A program made the position numbers and the translations under genes. This document shows positions 7,075 to 15,067 of a DNA stretch of 55,266 nt, piece by piece. Within the stretch, counting starts at the first letter, position 1. Every line of letters begins with the position of its first letter. Source of the DNA: Cryptosporangium minutisporangium. Its GTDB lineage: Bacteria > Actinomycetota > Actinomycetes > Mycobacteriales > Cryptosporangiaceae. The DNA lies in NCBI RefSeq assembly GCF_039536245.1, contig NZ_BAAAYN010000008.1:6223-61488 (forward strand). Direction: 5' to 3'. The notes beneath the pieces are model-generated. The model saw only the letters and a program-made list of their open reading frames with translations, made no database searches and was not told the origin of the DNA.

Positions 7075-8352
7075 ATGGCGCGGAAGAACATGTGGTCGGC
7101 CACCGCAGCGGTGGGCGACGCCGAACTCCGGGGTCTGCCGGAGGGGTACGCGCCAGAGCGTGACGGCACGATGGAGCTGCCGAGGGCGCTGCCGCGGCCG
7201 TCGTCCAACGTGTACACGGTAGGACGCCTGGGCGGGGCCCACCGGCGCAGTGAGCGCAACCCCAAGGGCGCGAGCCCGAAGGGTTCGCCCCCCACGGGAT
7301 CCAAGAAGCCCGGCCGGTCGTCCCGGGACCAGGAGCCCGCCGACGAGTGGACGAGCATCTGGCCGGACGAGCAGCCGACGGTCGAGCGCACCTCGCCACT
7401 GCCCCGCACCGCGCCGCCGCCACACGCCGCCGCCGATGACCGCTGGACGACCACCGGAGGCCGGATCGGATACGACGTGGGCCCGTCGGCCTACGATGCC
7501 GGTCCCTCCGCCTACGACGCGGGCCCGTCGGCGTACGACGCCGGTCCCGCCGCCTACGACGCCAGCCGGCCGACGTCGGGGAGCCGCCCCACCTCGGGCA
7601 GCCGCCCCACCTCGGGATCGCGGACCGGCGCCAGCGGCGGCCACGCGGCGGGCAAGCGACGCCGCACCGGCTCCCGGCGCAGCCCGTCCCGCCCGATGCG
7701 CTACACCGGCGCGCGCCGCAAGTTCTCCAGCTGGGCGCCGCTCGCGGGCGGCGTCCTGATGCTCGTTCTGGTGCTCGGCGCCACGATGCTCGCCGAGGCC
7801 GACCGCTACACCGGCTCCTCCAGCTCGGCGCTGGACAGCAGCGCCCCGGCCAGCCAGCCCGCGGTCGGCACGGATCCGCCCAGCGCACCGTCGGACACCC
7901 GCTCGTCGGACCAGGCGAGCCGCAGCGGCGGCGCGGACGCGCCGGCGGCCGAGGCCGTCGCCGCGGCGATCAACAAGGAGCTCGACCTCCTCGGCTGCGG
8001 CCGGGTCAAGGTCGACCAGTCCCTCGTCACTGCCGCCAGCGACCACGTGGACGACATGCTGTCGCGGGGATACTTCGACACCGCCTCGCCGGACGGGGGG
8101 GATACGCTGACCCGGGCCAAGAGCGCCGGCTACCCGGGGAAGAAAGTGGTGGAGTCGGTGGTCTCCGGCGCGGGTAACCCAGCCGAAGCCGCGCGCGCTG
8201 CGTTCCCCGGCCCGGAGTCGGCCGCCGCTCTACCGGCCACCGTCAAGGTGGTCTCCGGTGGCAAGCTGACCTGCGGCTGGACCGCCGTCGGGGCGGAGGC
8301 GCGGATGAACAGCAAGAGCGTCGCCTACTGGTCGATCGTGATGGGCCAGTGA
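7075..8352 (+). CDS. Membrane-anchored CAP/SCP-like protein
   Basis: 425 aa. A long disordered cytoplasmic N-terminus (1-215) carries YDAGPSA heptapeptide repeats and SRPTSG hexapeptide repeats, then a basic stretch and one transmembrane helix (about 221-238). The outer C-terminal domain (about 290-425) resembles the CAP (cysteine-rich secretory/SCP/PR1) fold: LLGCGRVKVDQSL, DHVDDMLSRGYFDTASPDG, then a late Cys in LTCGWTAVG matching the usual CAP pattern of an early and a late cysteine. The classical GENIA segment is replaced by VESVVSG, so it is a divergent member. Start supported by GAAGGGG about 8 nt upstream. No sigma-L-like element precedes it. Confidence 0.72.
   Translation: MARKNMWSATAAVGDAELRGLPEGYAPERDGTMELPRALPRPSSNVYTVGRLGGAHRRSERNPKGASPKGSPPTGSKKPGRSSRDQEPADEWTSIWPDEQPTVERTSPLPRTAPPPHAAADDRWTTTGGRIGYDVGPSAYDAGPSAYDAGPSAYDAGPAAYDASRPTSGSRPTSGSRPTSGSRTGASGGHAAGKRRRTGSRRSPSRPMRYTGARRKFSSWAPLAGGVLMLVLVLGATMLAEADRYTGSSSSALDSSAPASQPAVGTDPPSAPSDTRSSDQASRSGGADAPAAEAVAAAINKELDLLGCGRVKVDQSLVTAASDHVDDMLSRGYFDTASPDGGDTLTRAKSAGYPGKKVVESVVSGAGNPAEAARAAFPGPESAAALPATVKVVSGGKLTCGWTAVGAEARMNSKSVAYWSIVMGQ
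7471..7620 (+). repeat. Coding tandem repeats (YDAGPSA and SRPTSG)
   Basis: Four 21-bp units coding YD(V/A)GP(S/A)A from 7471, then 18-bp units coding SRPTSG from about 7564. Both lie in the disordered intracellular part of the CAP-like membrane protein and are likely length-variable. Confidence 0.75.
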
Positions 8353-8484
8353 CCGTACGAGAAAGAGGAGAAGGGTTTCACCCCGGTGGCGGACCGCACT
8401 ACGTTGTGCGTCCGGCCGACTGGGTTCGTGCCGTTGACCGTCAGTGCCTTCGAAGTCGGGGCTGAAGGAAGTTTTGGTTCGGGC

Positions 8485-8512
8485 TGAACCGGCTCCGGAA
8501 GGCGTGCGTGTG
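8485..8512 (+). promoter_or_regulatory. Sigma-L-like ECF promoter P5 (autoregulatory)
   Basis: TGAACC (8485-8490), 16 bases, CGTGTG (8507-8512). It is located 52 bp before the sigma factor start, giving a leader of about 45 nt. It resembles the TGAACC/CGTGTC promoter I recall for mycobacterial SigL, an autoregulated factor. The element lies within the longer open frame that begins at 8444, which argues for the later start at 8564. Confidence 0.75.
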
Positions 8513-8563
8513 AGAGTTGGGGCTCGTGTGCGACCCGATAAAGGATCACGGTCGGAGGCGTCA

Positions 8564-9268
8564 GTGCACATAGCTGTTCCCGCTTCGCGGTTACCCGGAG
8601 CGGCTGTTCCGCCAGGCCGGACGTTCGGTGGTCCCGACGTCCGGCAACGCACTGCATCCGGACCTCGGGACGGAGTGGGGAGCGGGCCGGGACACGCGCC
8701 GCCGGTCAACGGTGTCGCCGGTGCCGAGCGGGCATCCGCGGCCGCCCGACAGCTTCCACCCGCTCAGGGTGAGGAGCTGATTCGCCAGATTTACGTAGAA
8801 CACGGTCGTGCGCTGCTGGCCTACGCGACCCGGCTCACCGGAGACTCCGCGGCCGCCGAGGACGTGGTCCAGGAGACGCTGGTCCGAGCGTGGAAGCACA
8901 GTGAAGCGCTTTCTGACGGATCCCGGTCAGTTCGAGGCTGGCTCCTGACGGTCGCGAGGAACATCGTGACCGACCGGGCACGTGCGCGCCGGGCTCGTCC
9001 GACCGAGGTCGCGGAGAACCCCGCGACCCCGCCGATGGAACGGGACCACTCCGACGGGGTGGTCGACACGATGGTGGTGCTCGACGGCTTGGGAGCACTC
9101 TCCGCCGAGCACCGGAGGGTACTGATCGAGGTTTATTACCGTGGACGGACGACTGCCGAGGCAGCTGAAGTGCTCGGCGTGCCGGCAGGCACCGTCAAGT
9201 CACGGACTTACTACGCGCTGCGCGCTCTCCGCGCGGCGCTCGGAGATGTGGTCGGGGTGACACGATGA
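8564..9268 (+). CDS. sigL: ECF RNA polymerase sigma factor, SigL-like
   Basis: 234 aa from GTG 8564, chosen because GGAGG lies 5 nt upstream and the autoregulatory promoter would fall inside the gene if the more upstream ATG at 8444 were used. After a variable N-terminus come region 2 (RLTGDSAAAEDVVQETLVRAWKH, with the DVVQETL core), RGWLLTVARNIVTDRARARR, and region 4 (LSAEHRRVLIEVYYRGRTTAEAA and GVPAGTVKSRTYYALRAL, a helix-turn-helix for the -35). The segments and the VTR terminus resemble M. tuberculosis SigL as I remember it. It overlaps the anti-sigma gene by ATGA. It probably reads all seven TGAACC-N16-CGT elements described here. Confidence 0.88.
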   Translation: MHIAVPASRLPGAAVPPGRTFGGPDVRQRTASGPRDGVGSGPGHAPPVNGVAGAERASAAARQLPPAQGEELIRQIYVEHGRALLAYATRLTGDSAAAEDVVQETLVRAWKHSEALSDGSRSVRGWLLTVARNIVTDRARARRARPTEVAENPATPPMERDHSDGVVDTMVVLDGLGALSAEHRRVLIEVYYRGRTTAEAAEVLGVPAGTVKSRTYYALRALRAALGDVVGVTR

Positions 9269-10137
9269 CCGAGATACGCTGCCGCGAACTCGTCGGCGCC
9301 TACGCGGTCGGAGCACTCGAGCCGCCGGAAGCCGCGATGCTCGCCGATCACCTGCTGACCTGCACCCGCTGCCGGCACGAGTTGGACGAGGCCGAGCAGA
9401 CCGCCGCCGCGCTGGCCGCAGTGCCGCCGGAGGCGTTCATCAACGAGCCCGCCGACCCGAACGACGCACTGTTCATGCGGACGCTGCACGCGATCCGCTT
9501 GGAGGCCGCAGCGCCGGCTCAGGCGTCCGCGCCTCCGCCTCCGCAGCTGCGTTCCGTGCGCGGCGCCGAGCGTCCGGCTGGTGAGCGGACGCCGGACGGC
9601 GGCTTCCCGGGCTGGTCCGGGCGGACGGCCCGGTCGCACCGCGCCCGTCCGCGGGCGTCCAGCGCCACCCAGCAGCGACGTCACCTCGCCTACGCCGGTG
9701 CGGCTGCCGCCGCGGTCCTGGTGCTCGGTGGTGGGGTACTGCTCGGGTCGAACCTGAACGACAAGGACACGACGCGCACCGAGCCGGTGGCCGAGAAGAC
9801 CATCGCGCCGACCGGTCCCGCGTCGCCGAGCCTCGCGCCGGCGAACAACGTGCTCAGCAGCGACACCACGGTGTCCGGGCCGGTGCTGCGGGTCTCGGCC
9901 ACCGAGCTGGACGGCGACTACGTGCGGCTGGACATCGAGGCCAGCGAGCTGCCGCCCGGCGTCGAGGTCGAGGTGGTCGGGACGACCGAATTGGGCGAGC
10001 CGGTCGTGGGGGACCGCCGTGTCAAGGCTGACGGGTCCGGTGTCATCGACGACTCGGTCGTCGTGCCGCTGGATCAGGTCGTCACCGTGGCACTTCGTAC
10101 GACGGCCAGTCAGACGCTGGTGACCGCGAAGAAGTAG
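9265..10137 (+). CDS. rslA: Zinc-binding membrane anti-sigma factor (RslA-like)
   Basis: 290 aa. The N-terminal zinc anti-sigma motif is H29-x3-C33-x2-C36 within ADHLLTCTRCRHEL. A long Pro/Arg-rich linker leads to one transmembrane helix at about 141-161, and an outer domain of about 125 residues (VLRVSATELDGDYVRLDIEASELPPG...) resembles the extracytoplasmic part of RskA-type anti-sigma factors. Start ATG overlaps the sigma gene stop (ATGA), so both are made in step. In the mycobacterial relative, the ZAS domain loosens its grip on sigma-L under oxidising conditions. The same redox input is plausible here but unproven. Followed by a strong hairpin. Confidence 0.86.
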   Translation: MTEIRCRELVGAYAVGALEPPEAAMLADHLLTCTRCRHELDEAEQTAAALAAVPPEAFINEPADPNDALFMRTLHAIRLEAAAPAQASAPPPPQLRSVRGAERPAGERTPDGGFPGWSGRTARSHRARPRASSATQQRRHLAYAGAAAAAVLVLGGGVLLGSNLNDKDTTRTEPVAEKTIAPTGPASPSLAPANNVLSSDTTVSGPVLRVSATELDGDYVRLDIEASELPPGVEVEVVGTTELGEPVVGDRRVKADGSGVIDDSVVVPLDQVVTVALRTTASQTLVTAKK

Positions 10138-10271
10138 TCCTGACCCCGCGGCGCCGCCCAGACACCTCCGCATCCGTTCGAGGGTGGGTGGGGGCGTAGG
10201 GCTGGAGCCGATGGCCGGGCAGCGGCACTCCTCGGGTTGTGGGGATCGGTGGTTTGTCGCGGCCCCCGTAC

Positions 10272-10303
10272 GGGCCCCGTACCGTTTCGACGGTGCGGGG
10301 CCC
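10272..10303 (+). terminator. Strong hairpin with TTCG tetraloop after sigL-rslA
   Basis: 14-bp arms at 10272-10285 and 10290-10303, 13 of 14 paired, closed by the very stable TTCG (UUCG) tetraloop. It lies 135 bp after the anti-sigma stop and just before promoter P6. It should end the sigL-rslA transcript and insulate the next gene. Confidence 0.75.
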
Positions 10304-10338
10304 GACGCGTTTCCGCCCTGTTCACCACCGTTGACGGA

Positions 10339-10366
10339 TGAACCGGGTGCGGCCGGGAGCCGTCTG
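10339..10366 (+). promoter_or_regulatory. Sigma-L-like ECF promoter P6 (leaderless)
   Basis: TGAACC (10339-10344), 16 bases, CGTCTG (10361-10366). Only six bases separate the -10 from the ATG at 10373, so transcription would begin at or next to the start codon and the mRNA would be leaderless. Confidence 0.68.
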
Positions 10367-10372
10367 GGAAGT

Positions 10373-10936
10373 ATGAGCCGACCGCAGTCCGCGTACCCCC
10401 AGCAGGCTGGCCGCCGTCCAGCCGACTCCTCTCGTGCCCCCAGTGGCTACCGCGACTATCCGGGGGCCGACGACCGGGACCCGCCCGGCCGGTACCCGGG
10501 TTCCGGGTCCGGCGGCCCCGGCGCTCCCCGTCGCTCGAAGCGCACCGTCGTGCTGGCCACCGCGGCCGCTGCGGTGGTCGGTGGTTCGGTCCTGGGCTTG
10601 GCCGGCGCCGAGTGGTACACCAGCCGGAACGCCGAGCCGGAAACGGCACCGGTCCGTTCGATGAACGAGATCGCGGACAAGATCGGCTGCAAGCCCGCGG
10701 ACGTCCACAAGAACAGCGAGTTCCAGCAAGCCGCCTGCGTGATGGGCGACAAGCGGATGACGATCCTGACGTTCATCTCGAACCAGAAGATGTACGACTG
10801 GATCAAGGAGGCCGAGGGGTACGGCGGCGCCTACCTGGTCGGCACGCAGTGGCTGGTCACCTCGAGCAAGGCTGAGACGCTCGACCCGCTGGTCGACGAG
10901 CTCGGTGGCGAGATCATGCTCGACTCGCACTACTGA
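10373..10936 (+). CDS. Small single-pass membrane protein, unknown function
   Basis: 187 aa from ATG 10373, chosen over the upstream frame because a sigma-L-like promoter ends six bases before it. Residues 1-55 are disordered and rich in Pro, Gly, Ser and Arg. A transmembrane helix spans about 57-79 and is followed by an outer domain of about 100 residues. That domain has two cysteines (C106, C122) likely to pair outside the cell, and the segments MTILTFISNQ and YLVGTQWLVTS, which look like beta strands of a small alpha/beta fold. I do not recognise the family. The context, directly after sigL-rslA and under the same promoter type, makes it a regulon member, perhaps an envelope sensor or chaperone. 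Confidence 0.72.
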   Translation: MSRPQSAYPQQAGRRPADSSRAPSGYRDYPGADDRDPPGRYPGSGSGGPGAPRRSKRTVVLATAAAAVVGGSVLGLAGAEWYTSRNAEPETAPVRSMNEIADKIGCKPADVHKNSEFQQAACVMGDKRMTILTFISNQKMYDWIKEAEGYGGAYLVGTQWLVTSSKAETLDPLVDELGGEIMLDSHY

Positions 10937-10960
10937 TACTCGAACAGCAGGGTCGGACAT

Positions 10961-10987
10961 CCCGCGTCGCCGTTCCGGCGGCGCGGG
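10961..10987 (+). terminator. Hairpin terminator
   Basis: 12-bp arms (10961-10972 and 10976-10987, one mismatch) around a 3-base loop, 25 bp after the stop of the small membrane protein. The following 174 bp up to the convergent gene at 11162 contain only short inverted CTGCTCAGC motifs and no supported gene. Confidence 0.7.
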
Positions 10988-11161
10988 TTCGTGCTTTCGG
11001 GGTCCCTACGACTCGAGCTGCTCAGCAGATCCTGCTGCTCAGCGAGGACGGACACCCGGCGCGAAGTGTGGCGAGGCCGGACAGCTGAACGCGCGGGCAA
11101 CCGCTGCCCGCGTCGCGTCCAGATTGTGCAGTTGAAGCAGTGCAGTGCGGGAGCTGGGCCG

Positions 11162-12175
11162 TCAGCGGCCGCAGCTGCGGGTCCAGCGACGCGCACTGCG
11201 GGCAGCGCGCGCGGGGCGCGCGCCCAGGACCAGCGGACGGGGACTGACGCGGTGGGTCTCGGTGACCGGCTCGACGAGCACCGACGGGGCGGGAGGTGCG
11301 CTCGGCACCGGCGCCACCCGCCGAGATGGCGGAGCGGCCGACGGGAGCCAGGGTAAGCCAGCGGGGGCGGCCGACTCGGTGGCGCGTGCGCCGCTGGCGG
11401 CGCGGCGGTCGGCGCCAGCGCCCAGGCCACCACGGCGTCCGAGCCGCCCCGGGCGGAGCGCGGCGCGGCCCAGGTTCCCGCGGCCGATCGTGCTGCGGAC
11501 GGAGGCCGCACGGTTGGCGCTGTGCATCGTCGCCCGACCGAGCACGGTCAGGGAACCGGTGGCGACGACGACCGCGGTGCCGGCGCCGTGCACGATCCGG
11601 CTACCGGCGTGGACCATCGAGCGACGGTCGGCGACCGGGGTCCAGCCGTTACCCACCGGGGCGACGCACCGAGACGAGGCGAGCTCGCCACCGGTCAGCG
11701 GCTCCTCGTCCACGCGGAGCTCGACGACGTCCAGCAGTCGGGCGTCGGCCGGGATCAGGTCGCCCTGCGCGAGCAGCACGATGTCACCGGGGACCAGGTC
11801 GACGGCCGGGACCATCAGCACCCGGTCGGAGCGGAGCACGCGGGCTTGGAACTGCTGCCGCCCGGCCTCGACGTCGGTCAGCGTGTGGTCCGGCGCGGTC
11901 CGGCGGCCGCGAACCGCGTCGACCATGGCCTGGACGCCGGTCCACTGGGCCAGCACGACCCACCAGGGCTGCGCGGCGGCGGCGGTGTCGGCGGGGGCGG
12001 GATCGACCAGGTTCGGGCCGAGCGCACCACGGCGACGCGCCGCCTCCTCCACGGTCAGCCCGGTCAGCGGGTTGACGTCGAAGCGACGGAGGACCTCTTC
12101 GTGCGGATAAGTCCACGGGTGGACCGAAACCGGACCGCGGGTCTCGGCGGGGGCCGGGCTCACAGCTGGGCGCAT
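11162..12175 (-). CDS. Soluble P-type ATPase relic: N-terminal and actuator domains only
   Basis: 337 aa. Residues about 18-70 match the cation-ATPase N-terminal domain (EEVLRRFDVNPLTGLTVEEAARR, ALGPN). Residues about 105-215 match the actuator (A) domain: VPAVDLVPGDIVLLAQGDLIPADARLL, VDEEPLTGGE and VVVATGSLTVLGRA. The usual TGES dephosphorylation loop is altered to TGGE. The transmembrane helices, the DKTGT phosphorylation domain and the nucleotide domain are all absent. Where M1-M2 should be there is only a short Trp-rich stretch, and the last 120 residues are basic, Ala/Pro-rich and disordered. It cannot be an ion pump. It may be a domesticated regulator or a decaying gene. The AGGAGA site and its own sigma-L-like promoter favour a working gene. 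Confidence 0.75.
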   Translation of the reverse strand: MRPAVSPAPAETRGPVSVHPWTYPHEEVLRRFDVNPLTGLTVEEAARRRGALGPNLVDPAPADTAAAAQPWWVVLAQWTGVQAMVDAVRGRRTAPDHTLTDVEAGRQQFQARVLRSDRVLMVPAVDLVPGDIVLLAQGDLIPADARLLDVVELRVDEEPLTGGELASSRCVAPVGNGWTPVADRRSMVHAGSRIVHGAGTAVVVATGSLTVLGRATMHSANRAASVRSTIGRGNLGRAALRPGRLGRRGGLGAGADRRAASGARATESAAPAGLPWLPSAAPPSRRVAPVPSAPPAPSVLVEPVTETHRVSPRPLVLGARPARAARSARRWTRSCGR

Positions 12176-12282
12176 GGCCGTCTCCTGTCAAAGGTCGGGT
12201 TGGGCACTGTCAGCGCTGTCGGTCCGTTACGACGAGGCCTGCGGCGGCTGACCTTAAGTTCGGCTTGTGTGTTCCTGTTGCT

Positions 12283-12310
12283 AGGACGGCTCGTCGCGGG
12301 GGATGGTTCA
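12283..12310 (-). promoter_or_regulatory. Sigma-L-like ECF promoter P7
   Basis: Minus strand: TGAACC (12310-12305), 16 bases, CGTCCT (12288-12283). Predicted start near 12276, a leader of about 100 nt to the actuator-domain gene. The 246-bp gap between that gene and the helicase otherwise shows no clear helicase promoter. Confidence 0.65.
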
Positions 12311-12421
12311 ACACCGGTCCGGCGAGGTTGACGATGTTGTGGGAGGGGCTTTTGTGACGGATGTGCCAGGGGTGCCCCCGAGATGGCCATCCCCGCGCCG
12401 ACCGGGCACGATAGGCCTGCG

Positions 12422-14941
12422 ATGACGCTCACCGACCTGCTGCCCGCCGACACTGTGCCCGCTGGGCCCGACGCGATTTTTGACGCGTTCGCCACCTGGG
12501 CGGAGAAGCAGGGCCTCACCCTGTATCCGCATCAGGAGGAGGCGCTGATCGAGATCGTCTCCGGCGCGAACGTGATCCTGTCCACCCCGACCGGCTCCGG
12601 AAAGAGCATGGTCGCGGCCGGTGCCCACTTCGCCGCGCTGGCGGGTGGGCGGCGCACGTTCTACACCGCGCCGATCAAGGCGCTGGTGTCGGAGAAGTTC
12701 TTCGCGCTCTGCGAGATGTTCGGTCCGGAGCAGATCGGCATGATGACCGGCGACGCCGCGGTGAACGCGGACGCGCCGATCATCTGCTGCACGGCCGAGA
12801 TCCTCGCGAACATCGCGCTCCGCGACGGCGCCAGCGCCGACGTCGGCCAGGTCGTGATGGACGAGTTCCACTTCTACGCCGAGCCGGACCGCGGCTGGGC
12901 GTGGCAGGTGCCGCTGATCGAGCTACCGCACGCCCAGTTCCTGCTGATGTCCGCGACGCTCGGCGACGTCACACGGTTCGTGGACGACCTGACCCGCCGG
13001 ACCGGACGGTCCACGGCGGTGGTCAGCTCGGCGGAGCGCCCGGTGCCGCTGTTCTACGAGTACGTCACCACGCCGCTGCACGAGACCCTGACAGAGCTGT
13101 TGGAGACTCGGCAGGCGCCGATCTACGTCGTGCACTTCACCCAGGCCGCGGCGCTGGAGCGGGCCCAGGCCCTGATGAGCATCAACGTCTGCACGCGGGC
13201 GGAGAAGGACGCGATCGCTTCGGCGATCGGCAACTTCCGCTTCAGCACCGGGTTCGGCAAGACGCTGTCCCGGCTGGTCAGGCACGGGATCGGCGTCCAC
13301 CACGCGGGGATGCTGCCGAAGTACCGGCGGCTGGTGGAGACGCTCGCGCAGGCCGGGCTGCTCAAGGTGATCTGCGGAACCGACACGCTCGGCGTCGGGA
13401 TCAACGTCCCGATCCGCACCGTGCTCTTCACCGGGCTGTCCAAGTACGACGGGGTTAAGGTCCGGCTGCTCAAGGCACGCGAGTTCCACCAGATCGCCGG
13501 GCGCGCCGGGCGCGCCGGGTACGACACGGTCGGCACGGTCGTCGTCCAGGCGCCCGAGCACGTCGTGGAGAACGAGCGCGCGCTGGCGAAGGCCGGCGAC
13601 GATCCGAAGAAGCGGCGCAAGGTCGTGAAGAAGAAGCCGCCGGAGGGTTCGGTCGGCTGGGGCAAGCCGACGTACGAGCGGCTGATCTCCGCGGAGCCCG
13701 AGCCGTTGACGTCGTCGTTCACGGTGTCGCACGCGATGCTGCTCAACGTCATCGGCCGGCCGGGTGACGCGTTCGCCGCGATGCGTCACCTGCTGACCGA
13801 CAACCACGAGGACCGCACCGCGCAGCGCAAGCACATCCGGCGCGCGATCGCGATCTACCGCGCGCTGCTGGCCGGCGGCGTCGTCGAGAAACTGCCCGAG
13901 CCGGACGAGGAGGGCCGGCGGGTCCGGCTCACCGTCGATCTGCAGCTGGACTTCGCGCTCAACCAGCCGCTCTCGCCGCTGGCGCTGGCCGCGATCGAGT
14001 TGCTCGACCGCGAGTCGCCGAGCTATGCGCTGGACGTGCTGTCGGTGATCGAGTCGACGCTCGACGACCCGCGGCAGGTGCTCTCCGCGCAGCAGTTCAA
14101 GGCGCGGGGCGAGGCGGTCGCGCAGATGAAGGCCGACGGGCTGGAGTACGACGCCCGGATGGACGCGTTGGAAGAGGTCACCTACCCCAAGCCGCTTCTC
14201 GAGCTGCTGGAGGCGGCGTACCAGACCTACCGGCGGGGACACCCGTGGGTGGCCGACCACGAGCTGTCGCCGAAGTCCGTCGTGCGCGACATGTACGAGC
14301 GTGCGATGACGTTCACCGAGTACATCTCGTTCTACTCGCTGGCGCGGTCGGAAGGCCTGGTGCTTCGGTATCTGGCCGACGCCTACCGCGCGATGCGGCA
14401 GACCGTGCCGGAAGAGGCCCGCACCGAGGACCTGTCCGACCTGATCGAGTGGCTGGGTGAGCTGGTCCGCCAGGTCGACTCCAGCCTGATCGACGAGTGG
14501 GAGCGGCTGACCAATCCGCAGGATCCGGCCGTGGAGGTGGTGCCGATCGACGAGCGGCCGCCCGCCGTCACCCGGAACACCCGGGCGTTCCGGGTGCTGG
14601 TGCGCAACGCGCTGTTCCGGCGCGTCGAGCTGGCTGCGATCCGGCAGTACTGGCAGCTCGGCGAGCTGGACGGGGACTCCGGCTGGGACGCCGAGGCGTG
14701 GGAAGCGGCGCTGACGCCGTACTTCGAGGAGTACGACTCGATGGGCACCGGGCCGGACGCGCGCGGGCCCGCGCTGCTGAGCATCGACGCCGAGCCGGGG
14801 CGGTGGCTGGTTCGGCAGACGTTCGACGACCCGGCCGGTGACCGGGACTGGGGGATCTCGGCGACCGTCAACCTCGACGCGTCCGACGAAGCGGGCGTGG
14901 CCGTCGTCGAAATCACCGACGTAGGCCCCCTCACGGGCTGA
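12422..14941 (+). CDS. Ski2-like DEAD/DEAH-box helicase with DUF3516-type C-terminus
   Basis: 839 aa from ATG 12422 (MTLTDLL); an in-frame ATG at 12383 would add 13 residues. Neither has a good ribosome site. Helicase motifs in order: Q-like YPHQEEAL, Walker A TPTGSGKS, APIKALVSEK (Ia), MTGDAAVN (Ib), DEFH (II), MSATLGD (III), GVHHAGMLPKYRR (IV), GTDTLGVGINVP (V) and HQIAGRAGRAG (VI). This set is characteristic of Ski2/Mtr4-type RNA helicases. The remaining 430 residues match the actinobacterial DUF3516 arrangement as I remember it. Likely role is RNA remodelling or turnover; DNA repair is an alternative. Transcribed convergently with the peptidase gene. Confidence 0.88.
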   Translation: MTLTDLLPADTVPAGPDAIFDAFATWAEKQGLTLYPHQEEALIEIVSGANVILSTPTGSGKSMVAAGAHFAALAGGRRTFYTAPIKALVSEKFFALCEMFGPEQIGMMTGDAAVNADAPIICCTAEILANIALRDGASADVGQVVMDEFHFYAEPDRGWAWQVPLIELPHAQFLLMSATLGDVTRFVDDLTRRTGRSTAVVSSAERPVPLFYEYVTTPLHETLTELLETRQAPIYVVHFTQAAALERAQALMSINVCTRAEKDAIASAIGNFRFSTGFGKTLSRLVRHGIGVHHAGMLPKYRRLVETLAQAGLLKVICGTDTLGVGINVPIRTVLFTGLSKYDGVKVRLLKAREFHQIAGRAGRAGYDTVGTVVVQAPEHVVENERALAKAGDDPKKRRKVVKKKPPEGSVGWGKPTYERLISAEPEPLTSSFTVSHAMLLNVIGRPGDAFAAMRHLLTDNHEDRTAQRKHIRRAIAIYRALLAGGVVEKLPEPDEEGRRVRLTVDLQLDFALNQPLSPLALAAIELLDRESPSYALDVLSVIESTLDDPRQVLSAQQFKARGEAVAQMKADGLEYDARMDALEEVTYPKPLLELLEAAYQTYRRGHPWVADHELSPKSVVRDMYERAMTFTEYISFYSLARSEGLVLRYLADAYRAMRQTVPEEARTEDLSDLIEWLGELVRQVDSSLIDEWERLTNPQDPAVEVVPIDERPPAVTRNTRAFRVLVRNALFRRVELAAIRQYWQLGELDGDSGWDAEAWEAALTPYFEEYDSMGTGPDARGPALLSIDAEPGRWLVRQTFDDPAGDRDWGISATVNLDASDEAGVAVVEITDVGPLTG

Positions 14942-14969
14942 CCCCGGGTACGCGGGCCGTAGCCCGGGG
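14942..14969 (+). terminator. Hairpin after the helicase gene
   Basis: Arms CCCCGGGTACG and CGTAGCCCGGGG pair with one bulged G, starting directly at the helicase stop codon. Placed between two converging genes, it could serve the helicase transcript. Confidence 0.55.
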
Positions 14970-14990
14970 CGCGCGCCGTTGCGGGGGCGG

Positions 14991-15060
14991 TTTTCCCGAA
15001 AGGCCGCCTCTGCGGCGCGGCTGAGAGGTGGTCTTCCCGAAAATTCGCCGCGCCGCCGCG
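14991..15060. repeat. 41-bp-period intergenic repeat, copy A (2 units)
   Basis: TTCCCGA occurs at 14993 and again at 15034, exactly 41 bp apart, with the flanks TTTTCCCGAAAGGCC and GTCTTCCCGAAAATTCG. The same sequences and the same 41-bp step recur at the right end of the window (55077-55206). It lies between the converging helicase and peptidase genes. Confidence 0.7.
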
Positions 15061-15067
15061 GCGTTCG

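Noticed and set aside
11000-11160. Small gene or RNA between the orphan membrane protein and the actuator-domain gene
   Set aside because: Only short inverted CTGCTCAGC motifs are present, without a supported frame or promoter.
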